Below, in pieces: positions 43,800 through 52,878 of a stretch of 64,000 bases of DNA (position 1 is the first letter of the stretch; each line of letters opens with the position of its first letter). The DNA is from Mycolicibacterium aurum. GTDB taxonomy: Bacteria; Actinomycetota; Actinomycetes; Mycobacteriales; Mycobacteriaceae. Under the pieces are notes generated by a model, which did no database searches, had not been told where the DNA came from, and saw only the letters and a program-made list of their open reading frames with translations. The DNA lies in NCBI GenBank assembly GCA_900078775.1, contig LT549889.1, positions 5,518,001 to 5,582,000 of the forward strand. The letters run 5' to 3'. The position numbers were made by a program, and so were the translations under genes.

Positions 43800-44606
43800 A
43801 TGGGGCTGCAGCGGTCCTGGGCGGGCACGGTTTTACAATTGACCCCGACGACAATACTGGCGAAGCCGTTGCGCTCGGTCGGCGACTTCTTCGCGATGAG
43901 TATGGACACCTTCGTCGCGATCGTGCGCGAGCCGCTCGCCTGGCGCGAGTACCTGGTGCAGACCTGGTTCGTGGCCCGCGTTTCGTTGGTCCCGGCGCTG
44001 ATGCTGACCATTCCCTACTCGGTGCTGCTGGTGTTCACCCTCAACATCCTGCTCATCGAGTTCGGCGCCGCCGATCTTTCCGGCACCGGGGCAGCTCTGG
44101 GCACCGTGACCCAGATCGGGCCGCTGGCCACCGTTCTCGTGATCGCGGGCTCCGGGGCGACCGCGATGTGCGCGGACCTGGGGGCTCGCACGATACGTGA
44201 AGAACTCGACGCGTTGCGGGTGATGGGGATTAACCCGATCCAGGCCCTGGTGGTGCCGCGGGTGCTGGCCGCCGCGACGGTGACCACCGCGCTGTCATCG
44301 ACGGTGATCGTGGTCGGACTGGCCGGCGCGTATGTCTTCTGTGTGTTCGTCCAGCATGTGTCGCCGGGCAACTTCGTCGCCGGGTTCACCCTGCTGACCG
44401 GCATCGGTGAGGTCATCATCGCGCTGGTCAAGGGAGCCATCTTCGGCACGGTGGCCGGACTCATCGCCTGCTACAAGGGAATCTCGGTCGGGGGCGGGCC
44501 CGCCGGTGTCGGCAACGCGGTGAACGAGACGGTGGTGTTCACCTTCATGACGCTGTTCGCCATCAACATCCTGGTGACCGCCGTCGGAGTGCAGGCGACC
44601 CTGTGA
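43800..44606 (+). CDS. yrbEA: Mce-associated permease YrbEA (MlaE-like)
   Basis: 268-residue MlaE/YrbE permease with about five membrane segments (VPALMLTIPYSVLLVFTLNI, ATVTTALSSTVIVVGLAGAY, IIALVKGAIFGTVAGLIACY, TFMTLFAINILVTAV). The family motif EELDALRVMGINPIQALVVP follows a GATAMCADLGARTIRE segment. With the second YrbE and the MceG ATPase (encoded elsewhere) it forms the inner-membrane channel of an Mce lipid importer. The ATG at 43800 is the first in-frame start giving a family-like N-terminus; the Shine-Dalgarno is weak. First gene of the eight-gene mce operon. Confidence 0.9.
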   Translation: MGLQRSWAGTVLQLTPTTILAKPLRSVGDFFAMSMDTFVAIVREPLAWREYLVQTWFVARVSLVPALMLTIPYSVLLVFTLNILLIEFGAADLSGTGAALGTVTQIGPLATVLVIAGSGATAMCADLGARTIREELDALRVMGINPIQALVVPRVLAAATVTTALSSTVIVVGLAGAYVFCVFVQHVSPGNFVAGFTLLTGIGEVIIALVKGAIFGTVAGLIACYKGISVGGGPAGVGNAVNETVVFTFMTLFAINILVTAVGVQATL

Positions 44607-45421
44607 CCACCGCACTCGGAGGCCTGCGTCAGGGCTGGCGCAAACTCGGGACACAGACCGAGTTCCATGTTCGGACAATGCAATACACGGCGGATGCACT
44701 GCTGCACTACCGCAAGGAGGTATTGCGGCTCATCGCCCAGATGGGACTCGGCGTCGGGGCCTTGGCCATCATCGGTGGCACCGTCGCCATCGTCGGGTTC
44801 CTCACGCTGTCCACCGGGGCGGTCATCGCGGTGCAGGGGTATAACCAGTTCGCGAACATCGGCGTGGAAGCGCTGACCGGTTTCGCGTCGGCGTTCCTCA
44901 ACGTGCGCATCATCGCCCCGGGCACCACGGCAATCGCGCTGTCGGCCACCATCGGCGCCGGCGCGACCGCACAGCTCGGCGCGATGCGGATCAACGAGGA
45001 GATCGACGCCCTCGAGGTGATCGGCATCCGCAGCATCGCCTATCTGGCGTCGACCCGGGTGATCGCCGGCGTCATCGTGGTGATCCCGCTCTACTGCGTC
45101 GGTGTCGCCATGTCGTTCACCGCCGCCCGGGTCGGCACCACGGCGATCTACGGCCAGTCGACCGGCGTCTATGACCACTACTTCAAGACGTTTCTCAACC
45201 CCACCGACCTGATCTGGTCCTTCGGACAGTCGATCACGATGGCCACCGTCATCATGCTGGTGCACACCTACTACGGGTTCACCGCCAGTGGCGGACCGGC
45301 CGGCGTCGGTGAAGCGGTGGGTCGCGCGGTACGGACGTCGCTGATCGTGGCGGCCTGTGTGGTGACGATCATCTCGCTCGCTGTCTACGGACAGTCCGGC
45401 AACTTCAACCTGGCGGGTTGA
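44603..45421 (+). CDS. yrbEB: Mce-associated permease YrbEB (MlaE-like)
   Basis: 272 residues, the partner permease. Landmarks are LGVGALAIIGGTVAIVGFLT, GATAQLGAMRINEEIDALEV followed by IGIRSIAYLASTRVIAG, and the C-terminal YGFTASGGPAGVGEAVGRAV. The GTG overlaps the yrbEA stop. YrbEA and YrbEB should make a heterodimer contacting MceG through the EEIDALEVIG-type coupling helix. No ATPase gene occurs in the operon, as usual for mycobacterial mce loci, which share one MceG. Confidence 0.94.
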   Translation: MTTALGGLRQGWRKLGTQTEFHVRTMQYTADALLHYRKEVLRLIAQMGLGVGALAIIGGTVAIVGFLTLSTGAVIAVQGYNQFANIGVEALTGFASAFLNVRIIAPGTTAIALSATIGAGATAQLGAMRINEEIDALEVIGIRSIAYLASTRVIAGVIVVIPLYCVGVAMSFTAARVGTTAIYGQSTGVYDHYFKTFLNPTDLIWSFGQSITMATVIMLVHTYYGFTASGGPAGVGEAVGRAVRTSLIVAACVVTIISLAVYGQSGNFNLAG

Positions 45422-45423
45422 CG

Positions 45424-46725
45424 ATGCCGAGCAGACCGGCAGGCCGGCAGATTTCACCGGATGTGTGGGCGCTGGTTCTGGTGCTTTCCATCGTGGCCAT
45501 CCTCGTCATCGCAGCTGGAATGTTCACCGGGATGTTCAATTCGTATGTGCCCGTGACGGTCACCTCGGCCCGTGCCGGGTTGGTGATGGATTCCGGCGCC
45601 AAGGTGAAGATGCGGGGAGTGCAGGTCGGTCGGGTCGCGGGAATCGACGGAGGCGCACCGGTGCGGCTCAAGTTGGAGCTGTTTCCCGACCGGGTCGACC
45701 ACATCCCGGCCAACGTGCAGGCCGAGATCCTGGCAACCACCGCGTTCGGGGCCAAGTACGTCGACCTGGTGGTCCCGGAAGATCCCAGTCCACAGCGGAT
45801 ATCTGCCGGTGCGGTGATCGCGTCGCGCAACGTCGCGACCGAGGTCAACACGGTCTTCCAGAACCTGGTGGGCGTCCTGGACCGAATCGATCCGGTGAAG
45901 CTCAACGCGACGCTCAGTGCGCTCGCCGACGGGGTCCGGGGGCAGGGCCCCCGGATGGGTGAGGCGACGTCGGCCGCGAATACGGTGCTGTTGGAACTCA
46001 ACCCACGGATGGGCACCGCACAGGACGGGTGGCGGGCGGTCCGCGCCGCCGCCGATGTGTACGCCGGTGCAGCGGACGACATCGTGGCGATCCTGGACGC
46101 TTCGGCCACCCTCAGCGAAACGATCACCGACAACGCCGCCGCGCTCGACAGCCTGCTGATCAATGTGATCGGTTTCTCCGAGTCGGCCAACAGCCTGATC
46201 GGTCCTGAGCAGGACAACCTGGTGGACGCGATCAACAAGCTGGCACCCACAACCGGGCTGCTGATGAAGTACCACCCCACCTACACCTGTATGTTGCTGG
46301 GCGCCAAGTGGTTCCTCGACAACGGCGGACACAAGCAGGTCGGCGGGAACGGCCGAAGCATCGTGCTGGACAGCGCGATCAATCTGGGTGAAGACCCGTA
46401 CCGGTACCCGGAGAACCTACCCATCGTCGCCGCCAAGGGAGGCCCCGGCGGCAAGCCCGGGTGCGGGTCGCTGCCCGACGTCAGCAAGCAGTTCCCGGTG
46501 CGGCAGCTGATCACCAATACGGGGTGGGGAACCGGTATCGACTGGCGTCCGAACCCCGGCATCGGCCACCCCTGGTGGGCGAACTACCTACCCGGTACCC
46601 GAGCCGTGCCGGAACCGCCGAGTATCCGCGGCGAGGGACCGCCGGCACCCGGACCGTTCACCTATCCGGGGGCACCCCCGTATGCGCCCCTGCCGCCGCC
46701 AGTAACGGAGACACCGCAACCGTGA
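45424..46725 (+). CDS. mceA: MceA, substrate-binding protein of Mce importer
   Basis: 433 residues. An N-terminal membrane anchor (WALVLVLSIVAILVIAAGMF) precedes the single MCE/MlaD domain (VTSARAGLVMDSGAKVKMRG, then VQVGRVAGI, and VQAEILATTAFGAKYVDLVV). A long helical region follows that builds the transport needle, and a Pro-rich tail (PPAPGPFTYPGAPPYAPLPP). C-terminal cysteines (YTCMLLG, KPGCGS) fit known MceA features. The ATG at 45424 lies three bases past the yrbEB stop; a TTG overlapping that stop is the alternative. The substrate is not encoded in the domain. Confidence 0.93.
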   Translation: MPSRPAGRQISPDVWALVLVLSIVAILVIAAGMFTGMFNSYVPVTVTSARAGLVMDSGAKVKMRGVQVGRVAGIDGGAPVRLKLELFPDRVDHIPANVQAEILATTAFGAKYVDLVVPEDPSPQRISAGAVIASRNVATEVNTVFQNLVGVLDRIDPVKLNATLSALADGVRGQGPRMGEATSAANTVLLELNPRMGTAQDGWRAVRAAADVYAGAADDIVAILDASATLSETITDNAAALDSLLINVIGFSESANSLIGPEQDNLVDAINKLAPTTGLLMKYHPTYTCMLLGAKWFLDNGGHKQVGGNGRSIVLDSAINLGEDPYRYPENLPIVAAKGGPGGKPGCGSLPDVSKQFPVRQLITNTGWGTGIDWRPNPGIGHPWWANYLPGTRAVPEPPSIRGEGPPAPGPFTYPGAPPYAPLPPPVTETPQP

Positions 46726-47750
46726 GATACCAGATGTCCGGCGTGCTCTGGCGACTCGGCGCCTTCCTCGCCGTGTGCGGGCTCGGCGCATTCGCCCTGC
46801 TCAGTGTGTTCGCCGAGCTGAGATTCAATGCCGAGAAGACCTTCCGTGCCGTGTACGTCAACGTCAGCGGTCTGGAGAGCGGGAATTTCGTACGCATTGC
46901 CGGGGTGGAAGTCGGCAAGGTCAAAGGTATCTCGGTCAATGCTGACAACCTCGCGGTGGTCGAGTTCTCGGTGGATGACTCGGTGGTCCTGACCGAGGGA
47001 ACCCGCGCGGCGATCCGGTACGACAACCTCATCGGCGGTCGCTTCATGGAGTTGCTCGACGGCCCGGGGGTCGTACGCCCGTTGGCCGCGGGCGAGACGA
47101 TACCGGCCGACCGAACCGAGCCCGCGCTGGATCTCGATGCGCTCATCGGCGGGTTCCGGCCCCTGTTCCGTGCCCTGGATCCGGAGAAGATGAACGCTCT
47201 CACCGGGCAATTGATCCAGGCCCTACAGGGGCAGGGGCCGACCATCGGTTCATTCCTCTCCCAGACCGCGGCCCTGACCAATTCCCTTGCCGACCGGGAC
47301 GAGTTGATCGGAGCGGTCATCGGCAATCTCCAGACGGTATTGGGCTCGCTTGCCGACGAAAGCGACCGATTCGATCAAACGGTCGACACGCTGGCACAAC
47401 TGGTTCACGGGCTCGCTGACCGTAAGGAGGACATCAGCGCCAGCATCGTGTCCACCGATGCCGCCGCAGCCGGCATCGCCGGCCTGCTCGAACAGGCCCG
47501 TCCCGCGGTCAAACCGGTCGTGGAGCACGCGAACCGGGTCGCGACGACGATACTTTCCGACAAGGACTACGTCGATGATCTGTTGAACACGTTGCCCGAT
47601 ACCTACCGGGCGTTGAACCGGATGGCATTACACGGCGACTACTTCTCCTTCTACCTCTGTGACGCGATCTTGAAGGTCAACGGTAAAGGCGGACAACCGG
47701 TCTACGTGAAACTGGCCGGTCAGGACACCGGGCGGTGCGCACCGAAATGA
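46722..47750 (+). CDS. mceB: MceB
   Basis: 342 residues. Membrane anchor (LGAFLAVCGLGAFALLSVFA), MCE domain (YVNVSGLESGNFVRIAGVEV, then GKVKGISVNADNLAVVEF, TRAAIRYDNLIGGRFMELLD), then a helical region with LLEQARPAVKPVVEHANRVA. A compact C-terminal end holds the conserved YFSFYLCDAILKVNGKGGQP motif and finishes RCAPK. The GTG overlaps the mceA stop (GTGA). One of the six needle subunits; no unusual deviation from the family. Confidence 0.93.
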   Translation: MRYQMSGVLWRLGAFLAVCGLGAFALLSVFAELRFNAEKTFRAVYVNVSGLESGNFVRIAGVEVGKVKGISVNADNLAVVEFSVDDSVVLTEGTRAAIRYDNLIGGRFMELLDGPGVVRPLAAGETIPADRTEPALDLDALIGGFRPLFRALDPEKMNALTGQLIQALQGQGPTIGSFLSQTAALTNSLADRDELIGAVIGNLQTVLGSLADESDRFDQTVDTLAQLVHGLADRKEDISASIVSTDAAAAGIAGLLEQARPAVKPVVEHANRVATTILSDKDYVDDLLNTLPDTYRALNRMALHGDYFSFYLCDAILKVNGKGGQPVYVKLAGQDTGRCAPK

Positions 47751-48973
47751 AGCCATTCTCGGAACGGAATCCCTATCTCATCGGCGGTATCGGGATGCTC
47801 GCGGTCGCTGTGGTCGCGATCGGCGCGCTGCAGTACAAGAACCTGCCGTTCTTCAACTCCGGGCGGCACTACTCCGCGTACTTCGCCGACGCCAGCGGCC
47901 TGATGACCGGAGCGGCGGTGCAGGTGGCCGGCCATCAGGTCGGGGAGGTCCGCGATATCACCCTGGAGGGCCCGCGTGTCCGGGTGGCATTCGATGTGGA
48001 CCGGGGCATCCGGCTCGGCGACCGTACCGAGGCGGCGGTGAAGACCAAGAGCCTGCTCGGGTCGAAGGTCCTGGAGGTCAGCCCGCGTGGCGACGGCAGC
48101 TTGACCGGAGCCATCGAGATGGACCGCACCACACCGGCTTACCAGCTTCCCGATGCTTTGGGAGATCTCGCCGAGGTGGTGGATGGGCTGGATACGGATC
48201 AGCTGAACCAGTCCCTGGCGACGCTGACCGATGCCTTCCGGGACACCCCACCGGAGTTGCAGGTAGCCGTGGACGGCGTGGCCCGGTTCTCTCGCACGAT
48301 GGGTGAGCGGGACACGCAACTGCGCGCCCTGCTGCAGAACGCCGAGAAGGCTACCGCGGTCCTCGGCACCCGCACCGATCAGGTGGTCGATCTGATCGCG
48401 CAGAGCAACGCCCTGCTGGCGCAGTTGCGGTCGCAGAGCGCGGCACTCGATCAGATCACCGGCAACATCACCGCTGCCACCCAACAGATGTCGGCGTTCG
48501 TCGCGGAGAACCAGGCCGAACTCGGACCGGTGCTGGAGCGGCTCAACGGAGTCCTGGCGATCGTCGACCTGCGCAAGGAACGCATCCAGGAGGTGCTGGG
48601 CATGTTGCACCGGTACGCCATGTCGCTCGGTGAGTCCGTCGCCTCCGGCCCCTTCTTCAAGGCCTACCTGTCCAACCTGCTGCCGGGACAGTTCGTGCAG
48701 CCGTTCGTGGAGGCGGCGTTCTCGGATCTCGGCCTGGACCCCGCGGTGCTGGCCCCCACCGAGTTACACGACCCGCAGGTCGGACAGCCGGCGCTGCCCG
48801 CGCTGCCGGTGCCCTATCCGCGGACCGGACAGGGTGGCGAGCCACGGTTGAACCTGCCGGACGCGATCACCGGAAACCCAGGCGATCCGCGATACCCGTA
48901 CCGCGAACCACCGCCCGCTGCGCAGCCCGGCGGGCCGCCACCGGGACCGCCTGCCCAGGAAGGTGAATCATGA
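47747..48973 (+). CDS. mceC: MceC
   Basis: 408 residues. Anchor YLIGGIGMLAVAVVAIGALQ, MCE domain (YFADASGLMTGAAVQVAGHQ, VGEVRDITLEGPRVRVAFDV, AVKTKSLLGSKVLEV), and a long helical stretch. A Pro-rich tail ends PPPGPPAQEGES, typical of MceC. ATG overlaps the mceB stop. The helical section (FSRTMGERDTQLRALLQNAE) carries the usual heptad-like pattern. Function as a periplasmic-needle subunit is inferred from family knowledge. Confidence 0.93.
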   Translation: MKPFSERNPYLIGGIGMLAVAVVAIGALQYKNLPFFNSGRHYSAYFADASGLMTGAAVQVAGHQVGEVRDITLEGPRVRVAFDVDRGIRLGDRTEAAVKTKSLLGSKVLEVSPRGDGSLTGAIEMDRTTPAYQLPDALGDLAEVVDGLDTDQLNQSLATLTDAFRDTPPELQVAVDGVARFSRTMGERDTQLRALLQNAEKATAVLGTRTDQVVDLIAQSNALLAQLRSQSAALDQITGNITAATQQMSAFVAENQAELGPVLERLNGVLAIVDLRKERIQEVLGMLHRYAMSLGESVASGPFFKAYLSNLLPGQFVQPFVEAAFSDLGLDPAVLAPTELHDPQVGQPALPALPVPYPRTGQGGEPRLNLPDAITGNPGDPRYPYREPPPAAQPGGPPPGPPAQEGES

Positions 48974-50202
48974 TGCAGCGTCGCCATCTTCGGATCGGAC
49001 TGGGACTGCTGCTCGCCGTCGTCGTGGTCGCCGGGTCGATCGTGCTCACCGGCGCACTGCGATCCAACAGCAGGACCATGGTCACCGCGTATTTCGACAA
49101 CAGCAACGGCATCTTCGTCGGCGACGATGTGGTGATGCTCGGTGTCCGCATCGGCCGGATCGAGAGCATCGAGCCACAACCCGACCGCGCCAAGATCACC
49201 TTCTGGTTCGACCGTAAGTACCAGGTGCCGGCGGAGGCCGGCGCGGTCATCCTGTCGCCGCAACTGATCACGTCGCGGGCGATCCAGCTGACCCCGGCCT
49301 ACACGGGTGGCGCCGAGATGACCGACGACGCCGTCATCCCGCAGAGCCGCACCGCGGTCCCGGTGGAGTGGGACGACTTCCGCCAGCAGTTGGAGAAACT
49401 CAGCTCCAGCCTGCAGCCGGGTCCCGGCGGGACGAGCCCGATGGGGGAGTTCGTCGACGTCGCCGCGCAGAACCTGCGTGGCCGCGGTGCCGACATCCGG
49501 ACCGCGATCATCGAACTCTCCCGTGCGTTGTCAGCGCTCGGCGACCACAGCACCGACATCTTCGGGACCGTCAAGAACCTGGCGACACTGGTGTCCGGTC
49601 TGCAATCCAGCACCGCGTTGATGAAGGAGCTCAACCTCAATCTGGCCGGTGCGACCGCACTGTTGGCCGACCACCCGGCGCAGATCGGCGAGGCGGTCGA
49701 GGGGTTGAACACCGCGACACAGGACATCACCGCGTTCATCTCCGCGCACCGGGAAGCGCTCGGGGTGACCTCGGACAAGCTCGGCTCGGTGGCGCAGGCT
49801 CTGGTCGACAGCACCGACGACATCAAACAGGTCCTGCACCTGGTGCCCACCACCTTCCAGAATCTGATCAACATCTTCGAACCGGCGCACTCGGCGCTGA
49901 CCGGTGCGCTGGTGATGAACAATTTCGCCAATCCAATCCAGTTCCTCTGCGGTGCAATCCAGGCCGCGTCCAGGCTGAACGCCGAGCATGCCGCGAAACT
50001 GTGCGTGCAGTACCTCGCACCGATCATGAAGAACCGGCAGTACAACTTTCCGCCCATCGGGTTGAACCCGATCGTCAACGCCGCGGCACGACCCAACGAG
50101 GTCACCTACAGCGAGAACTGGCTGCGTCCGGACCACCGGGTCTCGCCCCACCCGGGCGAGGGGCTGTCGGGGCTGATGGTGCCGCCCGGGGTCGGGTCAT
50201 GA
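48970..50202 (+). CDS. mceD: MceD
   Basis: 410 residues. Anchor LRIGLGLLLAVVVVAGSIVL, MCE domain (TAYFDNSNGIFVGDDVVMLG, VRIGRIESIEPQPDRAKITF, AVILSPQLITSRAIQLTPAY), helical section (STALMKELNLNLAGATALLA), and a C-terminal domain with AAKLCVQYLAPIMKNRQYNF followed by PPIGLNP. ATG overlaps the mceC stop. Length is slightly shorter than many MceD proteins but all parts are present. Confidence 0.93.
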   Translation: MMQRRHLRIGLGLLLAVVVVAGSIVLTGALRSNSRTMVTAYFDNSNGIFVGDDVVMLGVRIGRIESIEPQPDRAKITFWFDRKYQVPAEAGAVILSPQLITSRAIQLTPAYTGGAEMTDDAVIPQSRTAVPVEWDDFRQQLEKLSSSLQPGPGGTSPMGEFVDVAAQNLRGRGADIRTAIIELSRALSALGDHSTDIFGTVKNLATLVSGLQSSTALMKELNLNLAGATALLADHPAQIGEAVEGLNTATQDITAFISAHREALGVTSDKLGSVAQALVDSTDDIKQVLHLVPTTFQNLINIFEPAHSALTGALVMNNFANPIQFLCGAIQAASRLNAEHAAKLCVQYLAPIMKNRQYNFPPIGLNPIVNAAARPNEVTYSENWLRPDHRVSPHPGEGLSGLMVPPGVGS

Positions 50203-51323
50203 CCCGGCGGCGGACCGGCATCGTCCTGCTGGTGGTGCTGCTGGTGAGCACCGGTTGCAGCTGGCGGGGACTGAACTCGCTGGCGCTGCCCGGCGTCGAG
50301 GGCCGCGGATCGGGCTCCTACGAGATCCAGGCCCAGTTGCCGAACGTCTCCAACATCGAACAGAACTCCCGGGTCCGCGTCGCCGATGTCATCGTGGGCA
50401 GCGTCACCGGTATCGCCCGCCAGGGCTGGCACGCGCTGGTGACCATGCGGCTCAACGAGGATGTGACGCTGCCGGAGAACGTCACGGTGACCGTCGGGCA
50501 GACCAGCCTGCTGGGATCCCTGCACATCGAACTCGCGCCGCCGGTGGACGAACCGCCGCAGGGGCGGTTGCGGCAGGGATCACTGGTCCCGCTGGCCCGC
50601 AGTGGCAGCTACCCCACCACCGAGCAGACCCTCGCCGCGGCATCGATGCTGCTCAACGGCGGCGGGCTCGGGAAGGTACAGGACATCACCGAAGCCTTCA
50701 GCGTGGCCTTCGCGGGGCGGGAGGATGAGTTGCGCAGCTTCATCGGACAACTCGACCAGTTCATCGGCCACCTCGACGGGCAGAAGGACGACATCGTGGC
50801 CGCACTGGACAGCCTGAACACGCTGACCGGGAGATTCGCCGCCGACAAGCCGGTGCTGGACCGGGCGCTGCAGACGCTCCCGCAGGCGCTGGAGGTACTC
50901 AACGACGACCGCGAGCAGTTGATCAAGGCGTTGGACACCTTCGGCGACTTCAGCGCGCTGACGGCCGACACGGTGGACAAGACACAACAGTCTCTTGTCC
51001 AGGAACTGAAAGACATGGCGCCGGTGCTGGATTCGCTGGCCGACGCCGGCCCCGCGCTGACCAGGTCGCTGTCGTTGTACTCCACGTTCCCGTGGCCCAA
51101 GGAAGGCGTGCTCAACTGGCTGCGCGGTGACTACGCGAATCTGACGGCCATCTTCGACCTGACCCTCAGCCGCCTGGATACCTCGCTGCTCACCGGAACT
51201 CGATGGGAGGGCGCGCTGACCAGGTTGGAGATGCAGTGGGGCCGCACCATCGGACAGATGCCCAGCCCGGCGACAGCAGGTAATCCGCTCGTCGTCCCGT
51301 ACCACGCGAACCAGGGACCGTGA
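50199..51323 (+). CDS. mceE: MceE lipoprotein
   Basis: 374 residues. The N-terminus MTRRRTGIVLLVVLLVSTGC is a lipoprotein signal with the lipidated cysteine at residue 20, the defining mark of MceE among the six subunits. The MCE domain follows (QLPNVSNIEQNSRVRVADVI, VGSVTGI, VTVGQTSLLGSLHIELAPP), then a helical needle part and a conserved C-terminal end with WEGALTRLEMQWGRTI. ATG overlaps the mceD stop. It probably ties the importer to the outer leaflet of the plasma membrane. Confidence 0.94.
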   Translation: MTRRRTGIVLLVVLLVSTGCSWRGLNSLALPGVEGRGSGSYEIQAQLPNVSNIEQNSRVRVADVIVGSVTGIARQGWHALVTMRLNEDVTLPENVTVTVGQTSLLGSLHIELAPPVDEPPQGRLRQGSLVPLARSGSYPTTEQTLAAASMLLNGGGLGKVQDITEAFSVAFAGREDELRSFIGQLDQFIGHLDGQKDDIVAALDSLNTLTGRFAADKPVLDRALQTLPQALEVLNDDREQLIKALDTFGDFSALTADTVDKTQQSLVQELKDMAPVLDSLADAGPALTRSLSLYSTFPWPKEGVLNWLRGDYANLTAIFDLTLSRLDTSLLTGTRWEGALTRLEMQWGRTIGQMPSPATAGNPLVVPYHANQGP

Positions 51324-51324
51324 C

Positions 51325-52752
51325 ATGTACCTGAACCGTCTGACCAAGATCCAACTCGTCGTCTTCGCGGTCATCGCCGCGGCGTCGGTGGCGCTGATGG
51401 CGGGTGGGTACATGAACCTGCCGGCGATGCTGTTCGGTATCGGCCGGTATGACGTCATCGTCGAACTGGAGCGATCCGGTGGACTGTACGAGCGGGGCAA
51501 TGTCACCTACCGGGGCACCGAGGTGGGGCGCGTCAGCGACGTCGAGCTCACCGAAAACGGTGCACGCGCGACACTTTCGATCGAGTCCAAGTACAAGATC
51601 CCCGCTGATCTGGAGGCAGAAATACACAGCCAGACCGCGATCGGAGAGCTCTACGTCGCGCTGATCCCGCGAGACGGAGCCGCGCCGCCGCTTGCCGACG
51701 GCGATGTGATCCCAGCTGACCGCACCCGGGTGCCGCCCGACATCAATCAGCTGCTCGATGCCACCAATCGGGGGCTGAGCGCCATACCGCAGGACAACCT
51801 GCAGACCGTGATCGACGAAAGTTACACGGCGGTAGGTGGACTGGGTCCCGAGCTGGCGCGGATCGTGCGCAGCGGCTCCCAGCTGGCGATCGACGCCGAA
51901 CGTGAACTGCAACCGATGGTCACCCTGATCGAGCAGTCCAAGCCGGTGCTGGACACCCAGATCGAGACCGCCGGCCCGATCCGGTCCTGGGCGGCCGACA
52001 TCGCTGCCATCACCGGGCAGTTGCAGGAGCACGACGCCGCCGTGGAAGGCGTGCTGGCGCACGGGGCAGCGGCGGCCGAGCAGGGGCGCCAGCTGATGGA
52101 GCGGTTGCGGCCCACCCTGCCGGTGCTGCTCGCCAACCTGGTCAGCGTCGAGCAGGTGGCCCTCGACTATCAGCCGGCGCTCGAGCAACTTCTGGTGCTG
52201 CTGCCCCAGGGCACGGCGATGATGGGTGCGCTCGGCGTTCCGAACCTGAACACCAAACAGGACTACACCGGCATGTACCTGGACTTCAACCTGAACATCA
52301 ACCTGCCGCCGCCGTGCAACACCGGATTCCTGCCGCCCCAGCAGCAGCGGTCACCGGCGCATGTGGACTATCCGGAACGCACCAGCGGCTCGCTGTATTG
52401 CCGTATACCGCAAAATCATTCGCTGGTCGCGGTGCGCGGTGCGCGGAATACTCCGTGTCTCACGGTGCCCGGCAAGCGGGCGCCGACGGCGCAGATGTGT
52501 GAGAGCGACGAACAGTATGTCCCGCTCAACGACGGGTACAATTGGAAGGGCGATCCGAATGCCACCCTGAGCGGGCAGCCGGTGCCGCAGATGCCGCCGG
52601 GCCGACAACCCGAACCGGTGGCCGCCGCCACCTACGACCCCGCCACCGGTAGATATATCGGACCGGACGGAAAGATGTACGCCCGGACCGATCTGGCCAC
52701 CGGTTCCGTACCCGAGAGCTGGCAGGACCTGATGGCGCCACCGGCCGGATGA
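51325..52752 (+). CDS. mceF: MceF
   Basis: 475 residues. Anchor IQLVVFAVIAAASVALMAGG, MCE domain (VELERSGGLYERGNVTYRGT, EVGRVSDVELTENG, AEIHSQTAIGELYVALIP), helical section, and a C-terminal domain with PPPCNTGFLPPQQQRSPAHV and YCRIPQNHSLVAVRGARNTP, conserved in MceF. The ATG follows the mceE stop by one base. It is the last mce gene; no mce-associated (Mas) proteins follow. Instead a second operon begins 126 bases on. Confidence 0.93.
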   Translation: MYLNRLTKIQLVVFAVIAAASVALMAGGYMNLPAMLFGIGRYDVIVELERSGGLYERGNVTYRGTEVGRVSDVELTENGARATLSIESKYKIPADLEAEIHSQTAIGELYVALIPRDGAAPPLADGDVIPADRTRVPPDINQLLDATNRGLSAIPQDNLQTVIDESYTAVGGLGPELARIVRSGSQLAIDAERELQPMVTLIEQSKPVLDTQIETAGPIRSWAADIAAITGQLQEHDAAVEGVLAHGAAAAEQGRQLMERLRPTLPVLLANLVSVEQVALDYQPALEQLLVLLPQGTAMMGALGVPNLNTKQDYTGMYLDFNLNINLPPPCNTGFLPPQQQRSPAHVDYPERTSGSLYCRIPQNHSLVAVRGARNTPCLTVPGKRAPTAQMCESDEQYVPLNDGYNWKGDPNATLSGQPVPQMPPGRQPEPVAAATYDPATGRYIGPDGKMYARTDLATGSVPESWQDLMAPPAG

Positions 52753-52776
52753 GGCCGTCACTGCGTCGACACGAAA

Positions 52777-52826
52777 TACCTACGTAGCCCTACGGATGTG
52801 CGCCATCCGCCCGCTGAGCATCCTTG
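52777..52826 (+). promoter_or_regulatory. composite promoter element upstream of the P450 operon (copy 2)
   Basis: TACCTACGTAGC (52777-52788), TACGGATGTG (52791-52800), 18 bases, CATCCTTG (52819-52826). It duplicates the element at 43689-43750 apart from a 2-base instead of 14-base gap after the first word. The P450 start follows 52 bases later, so both operons are probably switched together. Confidence 0.7.
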
Positions 52827-52878
52827 GTTCATCCCCAGCGGGTCCGAAAGTTCAAACCAATATTGAGTGGAGGTTGGT

